64,000 nt of DNA, from NCBI RefSeq assembly GCF_039872765.1, contig NZ_JBDPZC010000001.1:806001-870000 (forward strand), read 5' to 3'. This DNA is from Roseateles_B flavus. Lineage in GTDB: Bacteria > Pseudomonadota > Gammaproteobacteria > Burkholderiales > Burkholderiaceae_C. Within the stretch, counting starts at the first letter, position 1; each line of letters opens with the position of its first letter. Of this stretch, positions 1 through 7,433 are shown one piece after another. Position numbers and translations under genes: made by a program. The notes beneath the pieces were generated by a model. That model was not told the origin of the DNA, made no database searches, and worked only from the letters and a program-made list of their open reading frames with translations.

Positions 1-329
1 GCGAAGTGAAGCTCGTCCGCTTCTTCAAGCAGCTGCTCTTCCAGCATGCCGGCGAGGGCCGCCTGCAGCTTGCCACGTGCCGCCTTGGGCAGCTTCAGCT
101 GGTGCCAGCTCAGCTCGCCGTCGGGGACCACGGCGACGCAGGCCGACGCAGCAGGCAGCGCGTCAGGCAGGGCGCGGCCCTGGGCCGTGAGCCCCAGGCC
201 GTCCGTGCTCAGCAGGTATTCGAATTCCATAGGCTCGGCGCCCTGCCCGGCTCGCGGGGGCGCGTCGCTGTGCGCGGCGCGGCCCAGGCGGGCGCGCGGC
301 GGCAGAAGGATCAGCAGGGTCGAACTCAT
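1..329 (-). CDS. gspL: Type II secretion system protein GspL (N-terminal part, runs off window)
   Basis: GspL is an inner-membrane component of the type II secretion machine; its cytoplasmic actin-like domain binds the GspE ATPase. About 109 residues are visible, starting MSSTLLILLPPRARL. The later stretch ELSWHQLKLPKAARGKLQAA and the following LEEQLLEEADELHF match the start of the GspL cytoplasmic domain (the family usually has a similar acidic 'LLED.L' stretch). The start ATG at 329 is preceded by an AAGAGAG Shine-Dalgarno-like run. It is the next gene after gspK in the gspG-H-I-J-K-L order, separated by a 133-base gap that carries a hairpin. The C-terminal membrane and ferredoxin-like parts lie beyond the window edge. 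Identification rests on the motif and the position. Confidence 0.85.
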   Translation of the reverse strand, partial: MSSTLLILLPPRARLGRAAHSDAPPRAGQGAEPMEFEYLLSTDGLGLTAQGRALPDALPAASACVAVVPDGELSWHQLKLPKAARGKLQAALAGMLEEQLLEEADELHF

Positions 330-391
330 GGTCTCTCTTGAAAGGCGGCCATTCTAGGAGTGCGGCAGCCCGGGGACTTTGGGGGCGGGCG

Positions 392-412
392 CGGCCCGCA
401 CGCGTGCGGCCG
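392..412 (-). other. GC-rich hairpin in the gspK-gspL gap
   Basis: A near-perfect inverted repeat (arms CGGCCGCACG and CGTGCGGGCCG, one bulged G) lies in the 133-base gap between gspK and gspL. All other junctions of this operon overlap or are nearly contiguous, so this is the only real intercistronic space. No T-run follows, so it is more likely an mRNA structure than a terminator. Confidence 0.45.
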
Positions 413-462
413 TGTCGCTCCTGGTCCTCCGGCACGGCGCTCGCACGCGCATTCTGGCGAAG

Positions 463-1443
463 CTAGGGCGCTTGCAACATCAGGTTTACACGCTCCCTTG
501 CAACAACACGCATCTCCAGGCCGTTGCGCCAGACCAGGGAACGCTCTTGCAGCACCCGCTCGTCCAGCCGCAGCGTGCCGGTGATGAAGAAATAGGCCGA
601 GGCGACGCCCGCGCGGCTTTCGTCCGGCGGCACGCCCTGGGGCAGGTAGCGCTGGATGTCGTTCTGAGACTTCAAGGGCTGGTTGATGCGGTCGCGCACG
701 ATGCGCTCGGCGCTGCCCAGGTCCATGCCCTCGAACAGCGCGGCGATGACCTCCCGCGGCGCGGTATTGAGGTTCACCGGGGTCTTCTGCGGCAGCAGGG
801 TCACGAAGGGCTTGAGGCGCTTGACCACGTCGGGCGCCAGGCCCAGCCAGCTGAGCTCGTCCACGGTGTTGGGCATCAGCGGTGCCTGGCTCTTGTCCTC
901 GATGAGACCGGCGGCGGCGCGCAATTGCTTGACCAGCAGCTGGGCGGTGCCGGAGGGCACGCCGGCGCTGTCGCACAGGCGCTGCAGGGTGCGCAGTTCG
1001 GCGGCGGGGACCTGCTCGCCCAGGGTCAGATTGCGCAGGTTGTAGAGGGCCTGGGCATCGCTCAGCTGACCGGACAGGAAGGCCTCGGGGCCGTCGACGG
1101 CCTCCTCGCCGGGCGGCTTCTTGCCGTCCTGGTCGGCGGCCAGGAAGGTGGACAGGCGGGCCTCGGCCAGGGGCACCGCCCAGACCTCGCCCAGGTGGTC
1201 GACGGCCTCGCGCTGATTGGCCCGGGCGTCCTCGCGCAGGATCAGGCGGGCCCAGTCCAGGGCGCCCTGGAGGATCCAGGCGGACTGGGCGCGGGCCCGG
1301 TCCGCGGTCTCGATCTGCACGGCGCGGTACTGGCGCCAGATCATGGCGGCCGCAAGGCTGGTCACCAGGGTCACCAGCAGCAGCGCCGTCAGCAGGGCGG
1401 CGCCGCGCTGCCGTGGCAGGGCAGGGGTCAGGGCGGGCCTCAT
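463..1443 (-). CDS. gspK: Type II secretion system minor pseudopilin GspK
   Basis: GspK caps the periplasmic pseudopilus of the type II secretion system together with GspI and GspJ. The 326-residue protein has a basic leader ending in RQRG followed by the hydrophobic segment AALLTALLLVTLVTSLAAA, so PilD-type cleavage would be after Gly14. Position 5 of the mature protein is Thr rather than Glu, which is normal for GspK. The large globular domain contains the SAM-like helical insert expected of the family (around TPVNLNTAPREVIAALFEGM). Its ATG overlaps the gspJ stop by 4 bases (ATGA), implying translational coupling. The length is typical of the family. Confidence 0.95.
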   Translation of the reverse strand: MRPALTPALPRQRGAALLTALLLVTLVTSLAAAMIWRQYRAVQIETADRARAQSAWILQGALDWARLILREDARANQREAVDHLGEVWAVPLAEARLSTFLAADQDGKKPPGEEAVDGPEAFLSGQLSDAQALYNLRNLTLGEQVPAAELRTLQRLCDSAGVPSGTAQLLVKQLRAAAGLIEDKSQAPLMPNTVDELSWLGLAPDVVKRLKPFVTLLPQKTPVNLNTAPREVIAALFEGMDLGSAERIVRDRINQPLKSQNDIQRYLPQGVPPDESRAGVASAYFFITGTLRLDERVLQERSLVWRNGLEMRVVARERVNLMLQAP

Positions 1444-2243
1444 GACTGCGGTCCCAGCATGACCTGGCGCAGCAGCGGGCCGCCATAGCCCTGGCCGTCC
1501 TGGAACTGCAGCTGCATGCGCACGCCGGTGGGCAGCTTCTTGCGGGCGGGGGCGCCGGGGTTCTTGTCGGTGCCGGCGTCCGAGCCCTGGCCGCCCGTGC
1601 CCGATCCTGCGCCGCCGGTCTGGCCGGCGCCGCTGCCGGTGCCAGCGCTGGTCCCTGTGCCCGTGCCGGTACCTGTGCCCGTGCCCGTGCCCGTGCCCTT
1701 GCCGGCCCCTGTGGCGGGCGGCGGCGGGCTGTCCTTCTCGACGTCGTCGGCGGACTGCGCATTGCTCCAGCTGTTGCCCCGGAAGAAGTACATCTGCCAG
1801 CCCTGCACCCCATCGAGGGCCTTGAGCCGTCGCTCATCCAGTACCAGGGCCTGCTGGCTCTGGGCCCAGGCCGTCCGCAACTCACTGCGGGTGCGGGCGA
1901 TGCGTGATTCCCAGCGGTAGAGGCTGCCCTCGCGCACACCCCAGGCCACCAGTTGCAGGCCCTCGGGGCGATGGCGGGTGATGCGCAGGGTGGCGCCGTC
2001 GAAGCTCAGGGCATCGATGCCGCTGTCGCGGCCTTCCTCGAGCTGCAGAAGGTCCTGCTCCCACTGGGACAGCACCGTCTGCAGGCGGGCCGTTGACTCG
2101 AGGTTGGCCTGCGCGATCTCGCGGGTGCGCAGCATGGCCTCGATGCCGCGCCAGCCCATCAGCGCCATCACGGACAGCACGACGAGGGCGACCATCACCT
2201 CGATCAAGGTGAAGCCGTTGCGGATGCGGCGGTGTGCGTGCAT
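1440..2243 (-). CDS. gspJ: Type II secretion system minor pseudopilin GspJ with Gly-Thr repeat insert
   Basis: GspJ is a minor pseudopilin of the tip complex. The start is placed at MHAHRRIRNGFTLIE, giving a short leader, cleavage before Phe11, Glu5 of the mature protein and a hydrophobic helix; the ATG shares one base with the gspI stop. The protein is 267 residues, longer than typical. The excess is an insert from about residue 165 to 230: an Asp/Pro patch, then seven to eight alternating Gly-Thr pairs, then a Gly/Ser/Ala-rich stretch. The Gly-Thr pairs come from an in-frame six-base tandem repeat (about 1652-1698). The flanking sequence is ordinary GspJ, so the insert probably forms a disordered loop. 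Confidence 0.93.
   Translation of the reverse strand: MHAHRRIRNGFTLIEVMVALVVLSVMALMGWRGIEAMLRTREIAQANLESTARLQTVLSQWEQDLLQLEEGRDSGIDALSFDGATLRITRHRPEGLQLVAWGVREGSLYRWESRIARTRSELRTAWAQSQQALVLDERRLKALDGVQGWQMYFFRGNSWSNAQSADDVEKDSPPPPATGAGKGTGTGTGTGTGTGTGTSAGTGSGAGQTGGAGSGTGGQGSDAGTDKNPGAPARKKLPTGVRMQLQFQDGQGYGGPLLRQVMLGPQS
1652..1698 (-). repeat. Hexanucleotide tandem repeat inside gspJ
   Basis: Seven to eight copies of a GTGCCC-type hexamer (plus-strand reading, with a few substitutions) encode alternating Gly and Thr in gspJ. The unit is two codons, so gain or loss of units would keep the frame. Confidence 0.8.
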
Positions 2244-2623
2244 CAGTTGCGCCCCATGATGGTGGTGATGCTCAGCAGACCCTGGCCCTGCTCGTCGCGC
2301 ATCTGGGTGTCGACGCGGCGGAAGTTGGGGTTGGGCGTGGCCCGCACCAGCATGTGCCCGGTGAAGTTCTGGCCCAGCTGCTGGCATTGGAAGTCGGTCT
2401 CGCCGATGTCGGGGAACTGGCCCGAGAGTCGCAGCTCGGTCAGCTGGTTTTCAGCGCACCACTGGGCGGAGGTCATCTGGGCCAGCCGCGCCGCATGGTT
2501 GCTCAGTGCGCCCGCAGCCTTGAGGCCGGCCGCCAGCGTGACGGCCACGATGGCCAGCGCGACCAGCGCCTCGATCAGCGTGAAGCCGCGCAAGAGGCGG
2601 CGTGCAGAAGCCCGTTGATTCAT
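2243..2623 (-). CDS. gspI: Type II secretion system minor pseudopilin GspI
   Basis: GspI nucleates the pseudopilus tip with GspJ and GspK. The protein has 126 residues: leader MNQRASARRLLRG, then FTLIEALVALAIVAVTLAAGLKA with Glu5 and the hydrophobic helix, followed by a small C-terminal domain with the family-like 'WCAENQLTELRLSGQFPDIGETDFQCQQ' region (two Cys). The length is typical. Stop and start codons are fused (TGATG, one shared base) at both its upstream junction with gspH and its downstream junction with gspJ, so it is translated as part of one polycistronic unit. Processing would need PilD at 53.3-54.2 kb. Confidence 0.95.
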   Translation of the reverse strand: MNQRASARRLLRGFTLIEALVALAIVAVTLAAGLKAAGALSNHAARLAQMTSAQWCAENQLTELRLSGQFPDIGETDFQCQQLGQNFTGHMLVRATPNPNFRRVDTQMRDEQGQGLLSITTIMGRN

Positions 2624-3072
2624 CAGGGCTCCTGGGTCGCGGGCTGCACCGCGAAGGCCGACAGGCCGTCACTGCTGATGCGCACGCTGTAGTTGCCATG
2701 GCGCAGGCGCAGCGCCTGCGCCGGGATGAGGGGCTCGGGCCCGAGCAGCAGGCTCTGCGCGCCCTCGATCTCGGCATGCATGTCCTCGCCCAGCCACTGC
2801 CGCGGCAGCTGGATGCGCTCCGGCAGGCCCTCGAAGCGGAAACCGCTGCCGCTGGCGTCCTCCACCGGGCGCCAGCGTACGGGGAGACCGGCCACGCGCG
2901 CCTCGGCCCGCGCCGATTCCAGCAGGGCCGCCAGGCGCTCGGCCTCGCGTTCCACCTGGGTCTGGCTGCTGTCGCGCAGGGCGAGGGTGACGGAGACGGA
3001 GGCGATGGCGACGATGAGCATCACCACCAGGATCTCGATCATGGTGAAGCCGCGCTGGCGGCTGGTGCGCAT
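2623..3072 (-). CDS. gspH: Type II secretion system minor pseudopilin GspH
   Basis: GspH is a minor pseudopilin that sits below the tip complex. It has 149 residues, beginning MRTSRQRGFTMIEILVVML: a 7-residue basic leader, Gly at -1, Phe at +1 and Glu at +5. The soluble domain carries the GspH/FimT beta-strands, including 'GLPVRWRPVEDASGSGFRFEGL' before the C-terminal strand 'YSVRISSDGLSAFAVQ'. It lies between gspG (20-base gap) and gspI (one-base overlap). FimT at 33.8 kb shares the same fold but belongs to the type IV pilus system; context in the gsp run decides this one. Confidence 0.94.
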   Translation of the reverse strand: MRTSRQRGFTMIEILVVMLIVAIASVSVTLALRDSSQTQVEREAERLAALLESARAEARVAGLPVRWRPVEDASGSGFRFEGLPERIQLPRQWLGEDMHAEIEGAQSLLLGPEPLIPAQALRLRHGNYSVRISSDGLSAFAVQPATQEP

Positions 3073-3092
3073 GGGAAGGGCCTGCGGCGGGC

Positions 3093-3536
3093 TTACTGCC
3101 AGGAGCCGACGTCGGCGTCGTCGCCCTCGCCGCCAGGCTTCTTGTCAGCGCCGTAGCTGAAGACGTCGATCTCGCCCTTCACGCCGGGATAGGCGTACTG
3201 GTAGTCGCCACCCCAGGGATCCTTGGGCAGCTTCTCGAGGTAGCTCTTCCAGTTGCTGGGCACGGGACCGCTGCTGGGCTTCTGCACCAGGGCCTGCAGG
3301 CCTTGTTCGGCCGTGGGGTAGCGACCGTTGTCGAGCTTGTACAGCTTCAGGGCCTGCATGATGGCGCTGATGTCCCCGCGCGCGGCCGTGGTCTTGGCCT
3401 CGCCCACGCGGTTCAGCACCGTGGGGCCGATCATGGCGGCGAGCACACCGATGATGACCAGCACCACCATGATTTCGATCAGGGTAAAGCCGCGCACTTG
3501 GCCGGCACGGTAGGAACGGACGCGAAGGGATTGCAT
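3093..3536 (-). CDS. gspG: Type II secretion system major pseudopilin GspG
   Basis: GspG is the main subunit of the type II secretion pseudopilus. From ATG 3536 it has 147 residues: leader MQSLRVRSYRAGQVRG, then FTLIEIMVVLVIIGVLAAMIGP (Glu5 present). Family hallmarks follow: 'DISAIMQALKLYKLDNGRYPTAEQGLQALV', 'WKSYLEKLPKDPWG', and the C-terminal 'EIDVFSYGADKKPGGEGDDADVGSW', whose acidic residues bind calcium in this family. An upstream ATG at 3578 is in frame, but would give an unusually long leader and has no better ribosome binding site. It is the first gene of the gspG-L unit and is divergent from gspC. Confidence 0.96.
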   Translation of the reverse strand: MQSLRVRSYRAGQVRGFTLIEIMVVLVIIGVLAAMIGPTVLNRVGEAKTTAARGDISAIMQALKLYKLDNGRYPTAEQGLQALVQKPSSGPVPSNWKSYLEKLPKDPWGGDYQYAYPGVKGEIDVFSYGADKKPGGEGDDADVGSWQ

Positions 3537-3629
3537 GACGACAGGAGCCACAAAGAATTGGACGAAGCCACCGGGCATGGTTTACCCGAGGGCCATGGCG
3601 GCACTACAGCGCTGAATCATAATCGCCGC

Positions 3630-4292
3630 ATGATTGCTCGATTGAGTGCCTTTCTTGTCTGGGCCCTGCTGGGTCTGGCCATCGTCTATTGGGGTATGGC
3701 TCTGGGGCTGCGCTCGCCCGCCGCGCCGGCCCAGACCGTGGCGGTTGCCGACACCGCGGCTCCGCGTTCGGACCTCAGCCGCCTGCTCGGCGCCACGCCG
3801 GCGCAGGCCGAGGCAGCGCCCTCGCCCGACGAGAGCCGCTTCAAGCTGATGGGCCTGGTGGCGCCCAAGCGTGTCGATGGCCATGAGCAGGAGGGCGTGG
3901 CCCTGATCTCCGTGGACGGCGGCCCGCCGCGCACCGTGCGCGTGGGCGCGCTGGTCGATGGCGAACGCCAGCTGCTGTCCATCCAGGGCAATTCGGTGAG
4001 CATCGGTCGTCCAGGCCAGCCCGCCTTCACCCTGACGCTGGCGCCCCTGCTGCCGGCCCAGGGCGTGCCCATGAACACGCAGCCGCCGGCGACCTATGCC
4101 CTGTCGGCACCGATGGCACCGGCCGCGGCCCCCCTCGCGCCGCCCATGGGGGTCCAGCAGGATCCCGGCGTGGTGCCTGGCGTCATGCCGCCCGCGGCCC
4201 TGCCGCCGACGCGCCCCCACGCCGCCATGCCGCCGCAGCCCAACCAGGTCCCGCCGCCGCAGCCGGGGCCCAACAGCCTGCCGCTGCGCTGA
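3630..4292 (+). CDS. gspC: Type II secretion system protein GspC (short form with proline-rich tail)
   Basis: GspC spans the inner membrane and contacts the GspD secretin. The 220-residue protein has a cytoplasmic stub, a transmembrane segment (LSAFLVWALLGLAIVYWGMAL, residues about 5-25), an Ala/Pro linker, then an HR-type domain (about residues 55-135: 'SRFKLMGLVAPKRVDGHEQEGVALISVDGGPPRTVRVG...'). There is no PDZ domain; instead roughly 80 C-terminal residues are Pro/Ala/Met/Gln-rich. It is transcribed away from gspG with only 93 bases between the starts, so the two share a control region. The HR-domain pattern and the neighbourhood support GspC. The ATG at 3630 directly precedes the membrane segment. 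Confidence 0.85.
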   Translation: MIARLSAFLVWALLGLAIVYWGMALGLRSPAAPAQTVAVADTAAPRSDLSRLLGATPAQAEAAPSPDESRFKLMGLVAPKRVDGHEQEGVALISVDGGPPRTVRVGALVDGERQLLSIQGNSVSIGRPGQPAFTLTLAPLLPAQGVPMNTQPPATYALSAPMAPAAAPLAPPMGVQQDPGVVPGVMPPAALPPTRPHAAMPPQPNQVPPPQPGPNSLPLR

Positions 4293-4314
4293 ACAGGAAC
4301 AGGAACAGGAACAG
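4291..4314 (+). repeat. Four perfect copies of GAACAG at the end of gspC
   Basis: The hexamer GAACAG is repeated four times without a mismatch, beginning inside the gspC stop codon and ending three bases before the A-rich side of the terminator. It is noncoding apart from the first two bases. Confidence 0.9.
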
Positions 4315-4317
4315 AAG

Positions 4318-4340
4318 AAGGCCGCCTCGGGCGGCCTTTC
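4318..4340 (+). terminator. Terminator after gspC
   Basis: Inverted repeat GGCCGCC-TCG-GGCGGCC followed by TTTCTC, preceded by AAGAAG. It lies between the convergent gspC and cobT-like genes. The T-run is short, so strength is uncertain. Confidence 0.7.
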
Positions 4341-4358
4341 TCATTGCGTAGGCGCAGG

Positions 4359-5477
4359 TCAGGGTCCGGTGTCGCTCGGCAGGCCCAGCAGGCCGGGCCT
4401 GCTGCTGAGGCGCCCCGGGCCCGAGACCCGGACCGATGGGGGTGCGGGGGGCGGCATCAGCGTGTCGGCGGAGTCGTGCAGGTCGGTCAGCAGGGCCGCG
4501 GCCGAACGCAGCATGGGCCAGGCGAGCAGGGCGCCGCAGCCATCGGCGCTGTCCAGGCCCAGCTCCAGCAGCGCTGCCGCGTGGAACTGTGCCAGCGCCT
4601 GATCGATGCCATGGTGCGTGTGGCTGCGGCAAAAGACCGCGTAGTCGGTGACGGGCGCGGCGATCATGGAGGCGGCCTTGAGCGCCGCGCAGGCCGGCAG
4701 GCCGTCGACGATGATCAGATGCCTCTTGCTGGCCGCCACCAGCATGGCGCCCACCATCACGGCGGTCTCGAAGCCGCCGAAGGCCGCCAGCACGTCCATG
4801 GGGTCGACGACCTCGCGGTGCCGCGCCTGGCAGGCCAGCAGCAGGCTCAGCAGCGGATCGAGCTGGTCCTGGCGCATGTCCGGGCCGGACACGATGAAAT
4901 CCTTCACTGGCAGGTCGCACAGGCGTGACATCACCAGGGCGCTGGATTCGAAGGCACCCTGGCCCAGACCGGCGCAGATCAGCACATTGCCGCTGAATTT
5001 ATCGGCGATTTCCATGCCCACGCGCACGGCGGCATGGGCATGCTCCAGACTCATGGCCGGGCCCAGCCGGCAGTTGCGCGTGCCGTGGGCGATCTTGCGT
5101 GACTGCAGGCGGGGATTGGGCTGCATCTCGTCGGCGATGCCGCAGTCCACCACCGACAGCTGCAGGCCCTGCGTGCGTGCCAGCACGCTGCTGGGCAGGC
5201 GGTTGTGCAGGAGCAGGTCGGCGTGCGCCTTGGTGGTCCGGCCCCACATGAGCGGCAGGCCATCGACGGCCAGGCCATGGTCGGCCACGAAGAGGGCCAG
5301 GGTCGGGTCGCGGAAGCGGGGCGTCAGGCTGTCCTGGATCAGCCCCAGGCGGATGGCCAGCGGCTCCAGTTCGCCCAAGCCGCCGGCCAAGGCAGCACGG
5401 CGCTGCAGGCGCTCGCTCAGCGCGCGGCGCAGCTCGGGGTTGGCTGTCGGGGAGATCAGGGACTGGTGGATGGACAT
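4359..5477 (-). CDS. Divergent CobT-family protein (nicotinate-nucleotide:dimethylbenzimidazole phosphoribosyltransferase-like)
   Basis: CobT moves phosphoribose from nicotinate mononucleotide to the lower-ligand base of cobalamin. This 372-residue protein follows the family along its length: 'LGELEPLAIRLG', 'FVADHGLAVDG', 'VVDCGIADE', 'DPMDVLAAFGGFETAVMVGAMLVAA', 'IIVDGLPACAALKAA', 'ADGCGALLAWPMLRSAAALL'. Compared with Salmonella CobT from memory, three functional positions differ: the KPPGSLG lysine region reads ALAGGLG, the Glu174 region reads CAGLGQGAFESS without the Glu, and the catalytic Glu317 (LGEGSGA) is replaced by Asp312 (SADGCGA). No other cobalamin gene is nearby and no cobalamin riboswitch is seen in the 90-base gap to ilvA. 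It may use another substrate or have lost activity, so I leave the symbol blank. Confidence 0.75.
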   Translation of the reverse strand: MSIHQSLISPTANPELRRALSERLQRRAALAGGLGELEPLAIRLGLIQDSLTPRFRDPTLALFVADHGLAVDGLPLMWGRTTKAHADLLLHNRLPSSVLARTQGLQLSVVDCGIADEMQPNPRLQSRKIAHGTRNCRLGPAMSLEHAHAAVRVGMEIADKFSGNVLICAGLGQGAFESSALVMSRLCDLPVKDFIVSGPDMRQDQLDPLLSLLLACQARHREVVDPMDVLAAFGGFETAVMVGAMLVAASKRHLIIVDGLPACAALKAASMIAAPVTDYAVFCRSHTHHGIDQALAQFHAAALLELGLDSADGCGALLAWPMLRSAAALLTDLHDSADTLMPPPAPPSVRVSGPGRLSSRPGLLGLPSDTGP

Positions 5478-5567
5478 GGACGCTGACGGGCCGGCGACTG
5501 GCGCCGCTGGCCCGGATTGTGCGTCATGCCGACCGCCTTGCCTCCGCGAACTTCCCCGCTGTGGCGC

Positions 5568-7145
5568 TCAGCGCAGGAACAGCCGGTAGACCGGGTTGTC
5601 CGTTTCTTCCACGAAGGGGTAGTTCAGCGAGTCCAGGAAGCGCTTGAAGGCGGCGTTGTCCCGGCGCGGCACCTGGATGCCGACCAGGATGCGGCCATAG
5701 TCCGCGCCCTGGTTGCGGTAGTGGAAGAGGCTGATGTTCCAGTCCGGATGCATGCTGGAGAGGAACTTCATCAGCGCGCCCGGCCGTTCCGGGAAGATGA
5801 AGCGGAACAGGCGCTCGTTCTCGGCCAGCTCACTGCGGCCGCCGACCATGTGGCGAACGTGCTGCTTGGCCAGCTCGTCATCCGTCAGGTCCACGGTCTC
5901 GTAGCCCTGGCGGCTCAGCTGGCGGATCACCTTCTGGGCTTCCTCGCGCCTTTGCGTGGAGACACCCACGAAGACATGCGCCTGCTGGCTGTCAGAGATG
6001 CGGTAGTTGAACTCGGTGACGTTGCGCGGCCCCAGCAGCTCGCAGAAACGCTTGAAGCTCCCGCGTTCCTCAGGGATGGTGACCGCGAAGACGGCTTCGC
6101 GCTGCTCGCCCACCTCGGCCCGCTCGGCGACGAAGCGCAGGCGGTCGAAATTCATGTTGGCGCCGCAGGTGATGGCCACGAAAGTCTGGCCCTTGACGCC
6201 CTGCGCAGCGCAGTACTGCTTGACCGCGGCCACGCCCAGCGCGCCAGCGGGTTCCAGGATGCTGCGTGTGTCCTCGAAGACGTCCTTGATGGCGGCGCAG
6301 ACGGCGTCGGTGTCAACGACCACGAAGTCGTCCACCAGCTCGCGCGTGATGCGGAAGGTCTCCTCGCCGACGAGCTTGACGGCGGTGCCGTCGGAGAACA
6401 GGCCGACATCGCTGAGCTGCACGCGCTTGCCGGCGCGCACGGAGCGCACCATGGCATCGGAGTCGCGGGTCTGCACGCCGATGACCTTGATGTCCGGCCG
6501 CACGGCCTTGATGTAGGCCGCCACGCCCGAGATCAGGCCGCCGCCGCCAATGGCCACGAAGATGGCATCGATGCGACCCTCGTGCTGGCGCAGGATCTCC
6601 ATTGCGATGGTGCCCTGGCCGGCAATGACGTCCGGATCGTCGAAGGGATGGACGAAGCACAGGCCCTGCGCCTTCTCCAGCTCCAGGGCGTGAAGATAGG
6701 CATCGGAGAAGCTGTCGCCGTGCAGCACGACCTCGCCGCCCAGGGCCTGGACTGCATTGATCTTGACGGAGGGCGTGGTGGTGGGCATCACGATCACCGC
6801 GCGGCAGCCCAGCTTGCGGGCCGACAGAGCCACGCCCTGGGCATGGTTCCCAGCGGAGGCGCAGATGACGCCGCGCTTGAGCTGCTCAGGCGCCAGATGG
6901 GCCATCTTGTTGTAGGCGCCCCGCAGCTTGAAGCTGAAGACCGGTTGCTGGTCCTCGCGCTTCAGGTAGACCTTGTTGCCGACGCGGCGCGACAGGTTGC
7001 GGGCGGCGTCCAGCGGCGTCTCGATGGCGACGTCGTAGACCTTGGCGTTCAGAATTCGTTGCAGATAGCTGTTGCCGGCCGTAATCAGGGCGGGCGACTG
7101 CGGCGGGGTGGACGGGGAGCGGCGCTTGCGAACCTGGCCAGCCAT
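5568..7145 (-). CDS. ilvA: Threonine ammonia-lyase, biosynthetic type (IlvA)
   Basis: IlvA deaminates threonine to 2-oxobutanoate, the first step of isoleucine synthesis, using PLP. The start is placed at MAGQVRKRRS (525 residues); upstream in-frame codons run into the leader region. The catalytic domain shows SFKLRGAYN with PLP lysine Lys73, 'SAGNHAQGVA', and the phosphate-binding loop GGGGLISG. The C-terminal third carries two ACT-like regulatory modules ('EAVFAVTIPEERGSFKRF' and 'ERLFRFIFPERPGALMKFL'), as in the isoleucine-inhibited long form. Upstream on the same strand are a promoter and an intrinsic terminator that suggest transcription attenuation. It stands alone without other ilv genes here. 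Confidence 0.97.
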   Translation of the reverse strand: MAGQVRKRRSPSTPPQSPALITAGNSYLQRILNAKVYDVAIETPLDAARNLSRRVGNKVYLKREDQQPVFSFKLRGAYNKMAHLAPEQLKRGVICASAGNHAQGVALSARKLGCRAVIVMPTTTPSVKINAVQALGGEVVLHGDSFSDAYLHALELEKAQGLCFVHPFDDPDVIAGQGTIAMEILRQHEGRIDAIFVAIGGGGLISGVAAYIKAVRPDIKVIGVQTRDSDAMVRSVRAGKRVQLSDVGLFSDGTAVKLVGEETFRITRELVDDFVVVDTDAVCAAIKDVFEDTRSILEPAGALGVAAVKQYCAAQGVKGQTFVAITCGANMNFDRLRFVAERAEVGEQREAVFAVTIPEERGSFKRFCELLGPRNVTEFNYRISDSQQAHVFVGVSTQRREEAQKVIRQLSRQGYETVDLTDDELAKQHVRHMVGGRSELAENERLFRFIFPERPGALMKFLSSMHPDWNISLFHYRNQGADYGRILVGIQVPRRDNAAFKRFLDSLNYPFVEETDNPVYRLFLR

Positions 7146-7288
7146 CTGCGAACTCCAATGCGGGTGTTGCGGCACTGCATCATAAGCGGCGGCCTCCACG
7201 CGGCAGCGGGGGCGGCCGGCCCGAGATGTCGCCCTTGAGCAAGTGCCCTGAGACGGTGCACGAATGCTGTCCCGCCAGCCATGCGGGC

Positions 7289-7320
7289 AAAAAAAACCCG
7301 AAGCCTTGCAGCTTCGGGTT
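7289..7320 (-). terminator. Intrinsic terminator in the ilvA leader (candidate attenuator)
   Basis: A 10-bp perfect stem (AACCCGAAGC / GCTTCGGGTT) with a 6-base loop is followed on the minus strand by eight T residues. It points toward ilvA, but no minus-strand gene precedes it (osmC is on the plus strand), so it terminates only a short leader RNA of roughly 135 bases. That fits an attenuator or a small RNA. Confidence 0.8.
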
Positions 7321-7433
7321 GAATCCACCATGGAGGCGGTGGAGGAGACAAAGGGCAGGGGCCAGAGTGGTGCAATTCAATGCACAAAACGAGTGCGCAT
7401 ACGTTTGCGCCTTCGTCATCCCCAATGAAATTG

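Noticed and set aside
7145..7331. N-terminal extension of IlvA starting at 7331
   Set aside because: The extra residues are encoded by the terminator hairpin and leader and have no similarity to threonine deaminase; the ATG at 7145 fits the family.
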